From assembly GCF_026914265.1 (NCBI RefSeq), contig NC_069129.1:11376269-11440268 (forward strand): a stretch of 64,000 nt of DNA, given 5' to 3'. Made by a program: the position numbers and the translations under genes. Below, one piece after another: positions 10,040 through 23,372 of the stretch (position 1 is its first letter; each line of letters starts with the position of its first letter). The notes beneath the pieces are model-generated. The model had not been told where the DNA came from. It worked only from the letters and a program-made list of their open reading frames with translations, and ran no database searches. Source of the stretch: Mya arenaria. Taxonomy: Eukaryota > Mollusca > Bivalvia > Myida > Myidae.

Positions 10040-13000
10040 AGCATCCTGCACTGATGGCCCTATGTTGCGTGTCTAACTAATCTAAAAATAATCGAAGATA
10101 AATTGACATGTTAAACAACAATACAACTAGATGCTTAGTGCTGTGCCTAATTCAGATGAAATATTAAGTTATGAATATATGGGAGCGTCATGTTTGTCCA
10201 CAATCTTGAACAGGAAGATGACAATTGTCAGGGAAAGGAAGTGTTTATTGACAAATAAAACCGTTTTATGAATGAAATGCCATTCTTTTGATTTAAGAAA
10301 CACTGGCGAACGCTGAATCGAACACACTTTTATGAGAGTCATTGTCTTGATGTATTTATTTTGTATGTAAAAGTGCCTTTGTATTATCCGTCAGCTAGAT
10401 AGCAAATACTTTCTTTGAATGGTGACTTTCAATATTTCTGAGAAAAAAGTGTTAAATCACACTTTCCGGAATCACTTATTTGAGATTACATTTCAAGAAG
10501 AACAATCACATTGATGCGCGGCGTAAACATAGAAAAACAGGTATATTTTTTGTCGACAACAGACACAAGCGAATATCAGTTGCTGAGTATGTTGACCCTT
10601 TGTGACAGCCATACTAAATACCCTAATGTAATGGCAGGACGCTTTTACAATGTTTAGAAAGGTTATGACTGGTACTGGAATTTCGGCGTTCTTCATATTA
10701 TAAAATTACGAATATAACAAACTTATGGTAATATGGAAATATGAAAAGTATACTTATAGAAAACTGTTAGTAGATATTATGGCGGTCCTAGCGAAAGAGG
10801 GGGGGGGGGGGGGGGCGCAAAAGGGCGCGTATTATTTTTCCCCATAGTTACGTCCACTTTATAAGGTCTTTTAAGTATTCTCCAATGAAGGGTTGAAATG
10901 AATCAACGATTTTATTCGTGCCATCTCAATACCTCACTGCAGTGCTAATTTGAATGCTGGACTTACGAGTTTGGATTTTTGGCAACACATGGCCAAATGA
11001 ATGGAAATATTATCCTTGATTTCCTAATAGCACAGTTGGTGCTTGTGGCGTGCGTCAAACAGGTATTACCATAGCACCGTCTTGATTGTCTGTGTTGACT
11101 ACCTGAAATCATTTGCCATTTTTAAGATTGAGCGCTAGCTCAAGACTTTTGTAATAGGCCACAAAATTTCAATGTCCATGTGGAGTTGAAAATCATACTA
11201 GAATGTACCAGATTTCAATGAAAATCAATTCATGAAACAAACCTGGAATAATGTTTGATTTACAAAATAAGTAAATGTTTAGTAAAGTAAGAATGTGTAA
11301 TATTTTGCATATACTAACTATTAATACATTATAAAACACGGCTATGAAAGGGAAAACTCCTACATAGTGGAATTTGACTTAATTCTACTAATATTACATA
11401 ATAATTCTAAACATAAGCTTCTCCACGGGAAGGAATTCAAATATTCAGTACATAATTAACTCAATGCGATTTTCTCCCTTCTGTACTGCTTTAGCAGTAA
11501 AATAAGTTTAACGATGAGAAGGAATCGTCGCTCAAGCCGTTCTTCACTATCAGTACTTTCATTTCCTGAAGGAATTAAGAAAATTTTCATTTTTTTATTT
11601 ACGTTTTCTTTTTTTGGTCATTAAATCTTTTCTTGTTTTTTATGCTACTGACCTTGACCTAGAATTGTCTTCTGCATTTTGCAAGCACTAAACACAATGT
11701 AATGATAAAGATTTCCAATCAGAATCGCGACGTATTTTCATAGTCTTCATGGTGCATTTGAGAAAAAAATATCACCTCCTTTGTTCAAAATTAATGAACT
11801 GTCAATGTACTAATTGTGTATGCAATCTTAATTTGAGATAGTGACACGTTAATTTCTGCGCAACAAATTTCTGTCTGATCAAATATAATTGAACGTCAAG
11901 TGTTTGATGTGATGGATGGAAACTACAACCAATCTTACCATGATTAGAACCATACATTTTAAAAATGCACTCTTATTCCCAATGTAAGATTTACAACAAT
12001 TAAAACTTCTGTTTTAATATTCCAAAATGTATGAATAAATGTCGAACAATTGTTCTCATGAAGGATACCGAGTTAAATTTGAAAGAAATGAGCATAAAAC
12101 ACAGTATTTCTACCTAATAAAACAATAGTAAACCACAGTAAATCATTTAGCATTCACCAATCATTTAATATTCTTGCGCGCTTTCTGCTATTAAATACAC
12201 GGTTACAATCTTGTTATCAGTAATTAATATTTTCCATAAAACTTAATTAATGCATTATTTAGTAAGTAGTTTGAGGTGTATCAGTCAAAATGTATGTTTG
12301 TTATATATGTGTATGTATTGATTTTGAATAAGAGGGCACTTCAACTGCAAATAGTCCTTAGAGTCAAAAATATAGAATAAAGATCGCATGAGAGGCCAAC
12401 ATTCATAAAGTTAAATAAATTGAACGCGTACTATAACACAATTAACCTATTTTTGAACGTATTTATTCATAATTAACCTTTTTGCATTGCATGGGGAATA
12501 GAGATAAAACGTTTGTACGAACATAATTGGGTTACTTGAAACACCTAACGGCCATGTACTAAACTTGTGACTAATTTTGATATGGAATGTGTTTCTTGCA
12601 CTATGTTATATCAGAAGTGAACGAGTGCGAGTCAGTACCTAAAGGTTTTAACATGTGCGGATGTAATGAAATGTTTGCTGTGCATAGCGTGATAATAATT
12701 GTTTGTGCAAGGAATTTGATTCGATGGTGATCATAAAATTTACGATATGTCATCGGCGACTGTTTAATGGCGAACATGAACTAGGTCGTGAATAATATTA
12801 TTTAGATTTCTAAAAACACACGCAATAACAGGCAGAAAAACCTAATAATAAGTATACATTTCGTAAATACGAGTTCATAGGGTGTAAAAACAAAACATTG
12901 TTTTCACGTATGAACGTATAATTTAAGTGCAATAGCGTATTAAAATGTGTGATATAAGGTCAAATGTTAGAATTGTGATGGGAAATATTTTCTATACATT

Positions 13001-13440
13001 TTTCTGAAATGCATTACTTTCAAGACAACCGGGCCACTCGTGAACTACAATAACATCTTAAACTGAAATCAACAAAACCTTTATATCTTTTTATTCTGTC
13101 ACTGTATTATATTTCACTGTTTGTAAAACAAATGATGAGATAAAAAAATACTGATTGACTTTTCAGCGCGTCATACTCTGATGCAAATAGTGTACTTTGT
13201 TAAAAGCTATGCTTACGTGCAAATCCTTACGTAAGTAATTTGATAAATGAACAGAAAATAAGATTTGAGCGTGCATCAGTCAACAATACAAGGAACACCA
13301 GAATTAGAAATACAAAGCTCCAATGAAATAAACCCTGTCTCGACATTTCATATCCGGAATGCCAAATTCTTAGGAAAACGAGGGACGTTTTTAAAACTTT
13401 TATCAATTTTCTGAGTAACAACGCCTCTTAACTGTTGCTA
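10040..13440. repeat. Ancient duplicon, copy 1
   Basis: Blocks of this stretch match 43.6-45.4 kb and 56.9-58.8 kb in the same order: GTTGCGTGTCTAACTAATCT with TCAGATGAAATAT, then CAATCTTGAACAGGA, GCAATCTTAATTTGA with AACAAATTTCT, and CTGTCTCGACATTTCATATC near 13340. Similarity is patchy with many indels, so the duplication is old. No coding function is apparent in it. Confidence 0.55.
10799..10815 (+). repeat. Poly-G run
   Basis: An uninterrupted run of about 17 G in otherwise AT-rich DNA, flanked by GCGAAAGA and CGCAAAAGGGCGCG. Confidence 0.8.
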
Positions 13441-13788
13441 ATCGGCCAACTTTACATAATACCGAATCTAAGTCCAGGTCTGTGATTTGAATGCGTTGAC
13501 TTGTCTGATCGGATACAGAAAGTGGCCGTTTTATATGTGTTTCATGCATTGTGGTTGACCTTGAAGGCTGGCATGGTCATCTATCCTGTTCCGAAATAGT
13601 ATTGCTATGCAGAGGTAAGTGCGATGACTAGTACTTAAATGCTGGAACAATTTAGATTCAGTCGGATTACCATCTGGCAAGTGAGGATGGAAGAAATAGG
13701 CGGTGTTTATCTTTGTCAACGGTGGACGCCACATCAGGAGGACTACAATAACCAGCACTTGCATCTTTCGGAGGAAGTGCAGATGGGC

Positions 13789-14250
13789 CTAAGCAGAGCA
13801 GGCCAGTACCCTGATTATAGTCAAAGGGAAAGGATATTTTGAAAAAAGAAAAGCTGTTCTAGAGAGTAGTAAAAGATGACAAGACATGCTTAAATAAAGT
13901 TGGAAAGTTGGCTTTGGTAGAAAAATGCCAATGTTTAGACCCTGCCAGGCCTTTACCGCATCGCGCCACTTTGCCTTTATTTGGCCAATCAGGCCAAATT
14001 TGCAAGGCTGCATTAAGCATGTCGCATTGAACAGCAGACAGTGCAAAACCATGTCTCGACTTACAAAGAACTCGGACGCATCCGGTGACATATATGGTGC
14101 ATGAGCGTTAACAAAAAAAATCTCAGGACGCTGTAAAGCTTGCTGGGTAAGATATTCGTCAAAGTGGATCGAAAACACTGAAGTAGTTAAGTATCCATCC
14201 AGCCATTTAAAGAATGACCAAAAATGCCCAAGGAAAGCCATCAAGGACAA
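13789..14250 (-). pseudogene. Tigger/pogo-type DDE transposase fragment
   Basis: The 153-codon frame keeps the order of a DDE_1 (pogo/Tigger) catalytic core: GYLTTSVF (usual GWMTS), RPEIFFVNAHAPYMS (usual P.LL.VDGH.SH) and LMQPCKFGLIGQIKAKWRDA (usual .LQPLDVGVF.PLK..WR). Both visible catalytic aspartates are replaced, by Asn48 and Lys84, and neither the N-terminal DNA-binding domains nor the C-terminus are found. The last ~50 residues no longer look transposase-like. No flanking inverted repeats were seen. A dead fragment of a mobile element, not a host gene. Confidence 0.7.
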
Positions 14251-16360
14251 TCTCTCGGAATAACTGTCAATACAGTGATTTGTGTCTTATAATCCGACAT
14301 GACCTGATAGAGGTGTTTAGCCCCTAACGGGAGATTACTGGTCTTCACTTATATATCTGAAATTCTTTGAGAACGCCAGTGCAGCCAGTTAAAATGCTAT
14401 ATTATATTTCACTATTACCCTGTGACATCTCGTAATTAATGAGATGATTTTTATCATTCAAGTTTAGGTTACTGATTTTGTGTAAATGGTTCATTTTAAG
14501 AAACATTTGTTTGACTAAAGCAATGTTGACTATGGGATGCCATTCCGAAAAAAATGCATACAGTTGGTACATCCATAGCTCCCTAACATTGTGCAAACTA
14601 CCGCTGACGAGCAAATGCAGACGAACGACCCTCTAAAAATATAATCCCAGGTTCATACTCATAAAAGGTTGCCCTGGTTTATTGTTTTGAATGTTGATGC
14701 ACGTCTTTCAAAGTATGAATCCTTTTGTTTCTACATTCGGAAACTCGTCGTGCGTCAATGGGTATCCTGCGAACATAAACACAATTGCATAGCACGCTAA
14801 AATCAATACCTCGTATAAGGGATCTGACACATGTTTTTGCTTGTCAACCCCATGCTATTTTGGTATCATTTGAAAGAGTTTCATGAGTAGAGACAACATA
14901 TGATATAATGACACAAATATTGCTAACAATCATGTTCAGCCTTTAACTATTGCAAAAACGACAATTAGCGCCCAGTTTAGTTTAAATAAAAAACAAAATG
15001 GAAATTGTTATAACTTGATTTTAACTGGATATCATCTCAGTGTTCATTCAACTTTTGTCAAATTGGAATTTGTTTTTATAAATTGTCTCTTAATAAGGTA
15101 TGGATCGAGCTTTTGCAATTTTTTAAAATTTATGTTCGACAAATTTCTTGACGAAAACAACGGCGCCGTTCATGTTCCTTTGAATGGCGCCTGTCGTTTA
15201 AGTACACAACAATGATTTAATGTTGATGAATACCGAAGTTTATATATACTCGAACTCGGGTGTTCCGATTAGATTGTCAGTCATACTTTGTTTATGGAAC
15301 ATATTGCACAGAAATTATGTAACCCTGGTTCTTTAGCGATCACCTGTCTGCGAGACCTCCATTAAACGTCCCTGCCGGAAGACGAACAGCAGTTTGTTGA
15401 ATGGTGCGAGAAGGAAGCCAACCGACGACCTCTGGATTGACAGTCAAGTATATTACCACTAGACCACGAATCCGCCATTAGTATGGAAACATGAGGGTGA
15501 ATTAAACGAAATAACAACACATGCGTGTAGCGTTTTAAATTAATCCATAAAATTGATTAAACACGCAAATAAAAACGTTTTATTTTATGACAGGTACTGT
15601 ATATATATTGTTTGTGATCTGCAGTATATTGCACATTTAGTGTTCTTTTCGAGAAAAACATACGATCGATAACGTGGAAACGTTTCCAGGTATACGGAGT
15701 GTCTATCCTACTTACTTGATATGTGGTATCTTCTAACATCGATCACGTTTTTATTAATGACAAGCATTGGCGATTAAATAATGTAAACAAGCTAATGCAC
15801 AATGCAATAAACATTTATTAAACACATCGCATTTGTATTATTCTCCGAAGTTATTAATCTGTTCGCTGAAGGTGTGTTGAAATGGTGTAAAACCAGTAGG
15901 CTAAATTGTCTTTACATTATGTTGTTGTTTTGATTAGATTTTAACGCCGAGGGCGTGTTATGTTTAAGGAACATTTACGCAATGTTTCGGACTATCTTCT
16001 AAAACTCCCCGTTTTTTTGTATATATAAGCCCTTGTATATATAAGCCCTTGATAAAGTATATCTATAAACAATCGAAACAGACGAGTTAACAAAGTAGAG
16101 CCATAAAGGACGACTCGAGATAAGGTACACTGACTTCTTTGTTCCATTATTGTCTTTTTTGTTTATTGGATGTACAATTTTAGCAACATTCACCCAAAAC
16201 ATTTAATGTTCATTTACACTTTAAAGATATACGTTTATGTACAGACAAGTGCAGTTGCTTTTTCCTACCCTTTTTGGTTGGAGTGCAAAGAGTTCATGCT
16301 ACTCAGGTTTGAAAATCGTCTTTGTCATACGTGATATTAAACTAGTTTATCATTCGTTGT
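14251..16360. other. Intergenic
   Basis: No gene recognised. Holds one tRNA-derived relic (15404-15477) and a tandem 16-bp repeat (TTGTATATATAAGCCC twice, near 16014-16050). Confidence 0.4.
15404..15477 (-). repeat. tRNA-Asp-like relic / SINE head
   Basis: On the minus strand: GGCGGATTCGTGGTCTAGTG with a D-arm, then TTGACTGTCAATCCAG where the loop CTGTCAA presents a GTC (Asp) anticodon, then a damaged T-arm CGGTTGGCTTCC in place of GGTTCGATTCC. The T stem and acceptor stem do not pair, so it is not a functional tRNA. Confidence 0.5.
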
Positions 16361-16382
16361 ATTTCAGAATTGGGCAGCAAAA

Positions 16383-17645
16383 ATGATAATAAACACGCTT
16401 TTGGTAATATGTTTGGCTGTATCAACGACGATTGGACAGGATGAATTTAACTATCTCTGTGGCGAGCGACAATTAGACAACGGTGCAGGGTTTAACAACC
16501 ACCCGTACGATTGTACAAAGTATATACAATGTGAAAAAGACATTCACCACAATGTTATTGCTAGGGTGAGACCGTGTAGTTTTGGAACATTCTTTAGCAA
16601 GAGTATACTTAACTGTGCTAGTGCCGAACAAACAGTTTGCGAAAATGATCTTTGTGCTACAGATATGAATGGTAAACAAAGAAAAGCCGAGGGAAACTGC
16701 AGGGGATATTATGTATGTCTGAATGGAAAGTCTGTTGCGAAGTGCTGCCCCTCAGGTCAAAAGTATGATTCAATAAAAGGATGCGTTGCTAATGAAGACA
16801 AAGAGTGTACGGATGTTTGTTATAACAGCAAATATGTTACAGAAGCCCCTCTGCCAAGTAACGAAACAGAATCTAACTCTGATTCCGATGTAATAACCAC
16901 GACAGAGGCTGCCCCTGCGGTTGAATGTGATAAGAGGCCAGTGTTCGGTCACCCAGAGATGTTTCACTGGATCCTGTATGGTGGAGCAATCGTTCAAACC
17001 ATGAACTGCTCAGCTGGGACCGTCTTCCTGCCTCAGACCTGTAACTGTGGTCATATGGAGGGAACAAGCAATATTAAGGCACCGGAAGTGCTTCTCACAT
17101 TTACCTAAGACCACAAAGACGTATCTGTCCACCATAATCATGTTGAAAATTACGGTGTTGTAGTCGAAAACGGTGTTGCTAAGTTCAATGGAAACAGCAG
17201 CCGTCTTATTATTCCGAGGTTTACCAACATGGATATCGCTAAAACCTTCATTATCAAAATGAAATACAAATCCAACCACCGTGTTATCCCAGCTGGCATG
17301 CAGCGAGCTTTGTTCTCAAATTTCGACTGTAAGGTTGAACCATCTTTAATTTCAACGGAGGACCGTCTATATGTACACGCAGCGGTTGGTACGAACGATA
17401 ATTTTCGGCAAGCAACAAAGCTATACCAAGCGCCATTGAACGCCCGGCTGGAGAAAGAGTTAGTGTACAAGTTCCACAATGAAAAATTGCGCGTAAGTCT
17501 TGGAAAAGCTACGACAGAAATCCCAGCAAACGGTCATCTTAGAAACATCCAGTGCGCGCTCCATATCGGGTACGCTGACGGAAGCCTTAATTTTGAGGGT
17601 GAAATCAACGAACTTGCCATCTACCTTTGTAACCCTGATATTTAA
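16383..17645 (+). CDS. CBM14-LamG secreted protein, interrupted by one in-frame TAA
   Basis: Predicted extracellular chitin-binding matrix protein, fourth and only plus-strand member of the cluster. It opens with a signal peptide (MIINTLLVICLAVSTTIGQ), then two peritrophin-A/CBM14 modules (cysteines in NYLCGERQ, PYDCTKYIQC, RPCSFG, LNCA, TVCEND; then CATDMN, GNCRGYYVC, KCCPSG, GCVAN), a third short cysteine-rich segment (VECDKRP to CNCGHMEG) and a LamG/ConA-like domain. TAA at 17106-17108 falls where the paralogues read Leu in PFTLDHKD; the same frame stays open on both sides, from 16383 to the final stop at 17643-17645. A single T-to-A change of TTA would explain it. A splice acceptor (ATTTCAG, ending 16367) lies just before the start, as in the paralogues. 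As it stands it would make a 241-residue protein lacking LamG; a recent pseudogene, readthrough or a sequencing error are the alternatives. Confidence 0.75.
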
Positions 17646-19501
17646 ACCTAACACTATCGTAATTTATTATTGAATTAATTTATTTATTTTTTTTGTTTTT
17701 CATTTTTATCAAACGGATTTATTTTAAGCTTAAAAGAGTTCGACTTGTGGAATATAAATACATGTATGTAATTGGTTTTATGCTGCATTGATATAAAAAA
17801 GGAAATATGTTTTGTACCTTAAGGTAAGTACATGTAGTATACTACAAAGTTGTTTAAAATGAATGTCTCCATTAAAGTTTCCTTCGTCACGGCATATTGT
17901 CTATGCATTACTGTTGGTATATAAAGAAACACATACACACGGCCTTAAAAGTAGAATATATATTTAATATTTTATTTTTAGAGCCATATGACTTTACTGC
18001 ATTGCGAAGCAAAGTGTAAGAAATGACAAATTAATCATGCTGAAACGAATAAGAGGACTTTAATCTATATCTTGACTTTACAATATATCTGATAGCTAAT
18101 TTCTCCACATTCTTACAGCTATACACTGAAATATGACTAGAAAAACATTTTTTCTGCGTTTTTAAAGTATCTCAGTGTATAATCACAGTATATTTAGCTA
18201 CTGCAACCCTGTAAAATGATACTGCGAATGCGTCTTTGCTATCACCGACTTAAGGTTGACCATTGATTTAAAAGGATAAGAAAATACTTCTGCGCATGCG
18301 TACAATTTTAGTAACAATGGAAGCTCTAAGTCGATGTAGAAATGTTTCATGTTATCAATATTGAGGTGTTTCACATGTTTGTGGGTACAATTCTGTTTAC
18401 ACTGAAGGCTATACATGTGTTGAATGTTGCTGTATAAGGTATTGTATTAGATTTACAAATTGATTGTCAATTGAAATTGTTTGATAAATCTGTTGCAGAA
18501 ATTGTGTAACTTGGTTGTGAAGTTTGGGGATTTGGAGAACATAGCACAATTGAAAACAAAACAAAACTGATATTATGAAAATAAGGCACACATCATGTTA
18601 TGCTGTATGGCGACTTAGGTAGATTTCGACTTAGTACTACTTTTTAGAAACTTATTATAGGATTCAGGTATGAGCTTACTCACAACAACTTCAATTTATC
18701 GTCGGTATTGAATAAACTACTTTATAGTGAGTCAATTAGAAATTGTAGGCATTATCTGTGGTTAGTGATGTTAAGCATATTTTTATGAAAGTGGACTAAG
18801 TTTTATTTGTCAAAACCAAAAGATTTGTTTGTTATATCTTGTTGAAAATTCGCTAAAGGATCAATATAAGATCTCCTGGAATAGTACTGTAAATGAAGTC
18901 TCCAAAATGTTACCATTAAAGGATTTACAAAACAAATAATAAGATTGGATATTTTTATAATTTAATTCTGGAAATGTTCATCAGGCCGCTCATAAATTTA
19001 AGGCTTTGTAATAGTTATTCGCCCGCTGGTCGCTGGCATGGTATCTAAAGAAAATGTACTTGAATGACATTGGCGATGAATTGCACTATTTTTGAAATGC
19101 ACCCACTTTGCAAATGAAAGAAGGAAAAAATTACCAGCTTTTCATAAAAATAATGTTACTATTATATACTACCAAATGATAACGTGTGAGAATGACTGTC
19201 AAAAGCTAATCGAAACAAGCAAATTCATAGCTGTTGTATTTAAAACACCAGGTTCATTAGTTGCTGTTTTGGTATTATAATTATATCCTATTATAATATG
19301 TAATGTCTACCTCTTTTCGCATGTACAATGTGTTGAGTGTAATAACAGAATGGAAGAATATATTTGTAATATCGTGTTAAATTACTTTTCTATCGCAAAT
19401 GCGTTTTCTATAATTGAATGCGAATGTGTCAATTAATTTTGTCAATGCACCAAGTTGGAGAATCAAAGTTATTTTTAACACTAATACTAATGTGAAAAAT
19501 A
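17646..19501. other. 3' flank of the plus-strand CBM14-LamG gene and intergenic DNA
   Basis: AT-rich, no further gene. ATTAAA at 17871-17876 is a possible polyadenylation signal for the gene ending at 17645. Confidence 0.4.
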
Positions 19502-20520
19502 ACAGAAACAAGCTCGATCAGTAGCAACAAGTTTAAACATTAACCCGGTTTAATGGCACTGGGTACACGCCAAAGACATAGAACATAAAAACAAAAAAAA
19601 TCACAAACAAGAAACATGGATGAACAGCACAAAATACACAAACAGCACTATGCATACATACTATATATACAAAAATAAGTATGTTTATCAAGGATTGTTA
19701 GGTACCGCCTTGGCACGGTATAAGTGTATACCAACAGATGAAAAACGTTGTGTTTTCTCTTGTTCTCTTTGACTAGTAAGACTCTTCAAAAATCTTTATT
19801 TCTTCTACATCAACCCTTCTTAATCTGATGCACTCTTCTTGTTCTTCGTTAAGTTATGTTTTTATTTCAGTTTCCTTTACTTGAATTCATGTTTGTTGAA
19901 TTGATGCTTGATTTTTACAAACGATTAAAATTTCCAATATAAGTCATCATTGTCGTCACTTAATAGTTTGTGAAATGTTCCGTTCATCATGAAATCAAAA
20001 TCTTAATTAAATCAATTAAATGAACGTTGCTCATTTTTCTGATTAATTGCAGTTTTCATCATTTACATTATATTGTAAGATTGCCAAGAATGTCATTGAA
20101 AAAAGAGATCCGTAGTTATTATGTCCCACCCATTAAAATGATTGCAACCAATGACAACACTTGAATATTGAAGAAAAGTTCACGATTTCGATAATGAAAT
20201 GCCATTGCACTTTATACAGAAATTGTTTGAAATTGATAAACAACAGCCATCGTTATAGAGTAAAGTGTTAATTGTAATATCAGGAAAATAGTGATTCCCG
20301 TTTTTCAAATATTTATTTTTGAAGCATAATTTTCGTACAAAATCAAAACATACGTAAACACATGCTCGAACATAAATAAGATGATATATCATCTGTTGAA
20401 TTTAAATTAAACCAAATTAAACGTTCTAACTTTTTTATCCGAACTTCCCGTTCAATCTCTGAGAGTGCAGCTTTAACCCGGGTTTATGTTTAAACTTTTT
20501 GCTACTGAGCTTGTTTCTGT
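19502..20520. repeat. About 1-kb non-autonomous element with ~47-bp inverted ends
   Basis: Left end ACAGAAACAAGCTCGATCAG and following bases are matched in inverted orientation by the right end (TTTATGTTTAAACTTTTTGC then TACTGAGCTTGTTTCTGT). The interior is AT-rich and non-coding. Parts of it recur at about 27000-27137, 38610-38745 and 47040-47150, so this is a dispersed family. Confidence 0.6.
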
Positions 20521-20878
20521 AGCGTTTCGCATAAATTTAGATGCCAAAACCCTTCAGCGTCTACAAGCCAATCATACTGATCTCTGACATTTGGAGGGAT
20601 GAAATACCATGAAGATATTGAAAACTAATTTGGCCAACCCTTTTTAATTGACTATAAATCAAAATTTGTTTATTTACACTTTTGAATTATTGAATATTTT
20701 ATTAAGTAAATGACGAATAATATAATTTGGTCACATCTATTTATATAAATTGGTGCGCTGTTTAATTTAGTTTGTTTTGTACATTGAATTTTATTATTTG
20801 GAAAATAAATGTGTTCATCAAAGCTTATGGGACAACAACACATATTTGATAATCTGGCGTAAGAACGACTGTCTACGT

Positions 20879-21083
20879 CATCGACGATCACAAATGTGTG
20901 TGAGGGGCATCGACGATCACAAGTGTGTGTGTGAGGGGCATCGACGATCACAAGTGTGTGTGAGGGGCATCGACGATCACAAGTGTGTGTGAGGGGCATC
21001 GACGATCACAAATGTGTGTGAGGGGCATCGACGATCACAAGTGTGTGTGAGGGGCATCGACGATCACAAATGTGTGTGAGGGG
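20879..21083. repeat. 29-bp minisatellite, 7 copies
   Basis: Unit CATCGACGATCACAAGTGTG plus TGTGAGGGG, starting at 20879, 20908, 20939, 20968, 20997, 21026 and 21055; the second copy is 31 bp by one extra GT. Copies differ mainly by A/G in CACAAA/GTG. Confidence 0.9.
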
Positions 21084-23214
21084 CATCGAACTGGAGCCGG
21101 TAGCAAAGAAGAAAGCAAAAAGGGTGTATTAATTAAAAGGTTCGTTATCTTAATTCATCTTAATTTATTTCACTCATCATAAATTTAAACCTGTGTTTTG
21201 GTCAAGGTAACCCCCACCCCTCTCCGAAACAAACAATTATAAAAGATGAAAAGTTTTTGGAATACCCTATTACTAACAATTTCCTTAATAAACTGATATA
21301 TGACAGTCGCATAGAAGCTTTTGCCGAAAGATCCGCAGGTGACAATGCTCTTTCCTATATGAAAAACTCAAGTCAGGGTATCGAACTACCATAGCAACGT
21401 GTCCCGATCGTTTCATAATTAATACAACACAGGGTCCACCTAGTTCTCTGTCATCTTACTCTCGCTTGCGTTAGTGTACGAACGTAAATATTAAAAACAT
21501 GAAAGTATGGACACTAAGAAGGTGACAAAACCATTTCAGAAATAATTTGATGCATGAAGAATGTCGAACACATGTGCGATTAAGTGATGATAATTATATT
21601 TGCTCGTAAAAATGCATCGAACGATTGCACGCACATGTACATAAACAATTTTACTCCTTTTTAAAGTAGAGTTTGAATTGGATACACACATACAAATATT
21701 TATTTTGGGTATGTTGAGCTGTGCTTTTTCATTAACCACTACAATGTTGTCATATTTTGTATCAGTAACGGAATTGCTTGTGATGCTATGTCGTGTCACG
21801 ATTTTTGTATCTGTATATAAATAAACGCAGTAAAGGTGTTGAATTTTTGTTGGAATTGGTGTCTATCAGATTCAAGTTCAAGCAATATTTTCTATTTATC
21901 GTTTTCTCTTAGGCCTAGAATTTTTTTTGTTTGGTTAGGGTAATATCCTTTTCAAAAATAGGTAGGGTAGGTAGGCTTATATTTTTTTATCAGGTTTATA
22001 TAAGAATGTCCTTTTTTATCCTAGCGAGATGTTGTTAAGGTTATCTTCTGTACAAGCATTTAAGGTTATACTTCATATTAAAAAATAAGTTATTTTTTTC
22101 TTTAGTTTAAAAAAAAAAAAATTCAAACTGACTATAAAAACGGTAGGGTCGGCGCCTATGCCGTAGGTAGGGTCGAGTTACCCGAACCAAATGTTTTTTT
22201 TATTGGGCCTTACTGAAAGAAGTACGTTGGACGTCGTCTATATGACTCTCAAATTGCATTGAAATGGAAAACCGTGTAACGTTGCCTTTACTATATAAAT
22301 ATTCACCTTTCATTCATCATCAAAGAATCACAGGTCTTAAACATTTTATTTGATTTAATTACAAACCTTTAATATATATTGTACGCCCCTTTCGTCAATG
22401 TGAACCGTGTTTAACAATCGTCATCTGTCAAACAGATACTTGCCAAATCATGCCTTGTATTCCCCCTTCAATATGCACGCGGCCACTGATGACGTCAATT
22501 AAATGGAAAAAAGTTAACCAGTTAACGAGCATTTATTTTGCGCTTCATTCATTCTGGTGTTTCATATATTAAACGTGTCTTTGCCTGCGGCACTTAATGT
22601 TTTGAAATCATTGCACAAAACAATATGTTAACCAACTCCTAATAAAACGCACTCTTCAGTAAGCAATAAATACCACAAGTACATATTTGGTTTGAATGTT
22701 GTCATTCGTGGTTAGAACAATGTTAAATACTTAACGGTTCACGGACCGCAAACGTTGATTTGTGGGCTGACAAATAAAATACAAATACTCTTAATGTCTA
22801 GCAGTTAATTGTTTGCTCGTTCTTGTTGTCACTTGTACAGGTCTGATTTGTCTACTTGTATATCCCGCAGTTAACTGTGTTAGTATTAATTATATCACCT
22901 CTGTTGTTGGAGGAGGAAATCGAGTCAATGTTATGGCCTTAGCGGAGTTGTCACCGGCTCAGTCAGCGTGTACAATCTTTACGCAAAAAGTCAGATATTC
23001 AAACGATTTATTTTTTTCAAAATATAATATGCACATATATAGCAATGCACAGAACACTGGCTTTTATAGTTTTGAAATTTGCCCCTTTTTACCTGAACAA
23101 ACAAAAGAGCGCTAGTGTCTGTAGCGCTCGTGCTAGCACATCCATGCCAATAATCGGACTTGATGATACCGTCTAAGCTAGGTGTGGATTTGCAATTTTT
23201 AAAAATATCATACC

Positions 23215-23372
23215 TGCAAATCAGAGATAATGATGTAGGTGTCCGACTTAACTCAAGAGGCCGTGGGTTCGATCCAAACCAGTAGCACTTCTTCATGGCC
23301 TCCCAAAAAAGACAATAGTAAGTGGTTTCATCCGAGAAACGGACTCGAGGGAGATTCATATCAACTTTCAGA
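23215..23372 (+). repeat. tRNA-derived SINE (unit A)
   Basis: Box B GTGGGTTCGATCC at about 23265 preceded by GTGTCCGACTTAACTC as a weak box A, then a body with TGGTTTCATCCGAGAAACGG and ACTCGAGGGAGATTCATATC. The same element lies at 34907-35052 in unit B. Confidence 0.5.

Noticed and set aside
20879..21083. Possible CRISPR array
   Set aside because: The units are contiguous with no unique spacers, and the genome is eukaryotic; it is a minisatellite.
22991..23359. Minus-strand 122-codon frame (and its unit B copy at 34698-35039)
   Set aside because: It runs antisense through a tRNA-derived SINE and has no domain.
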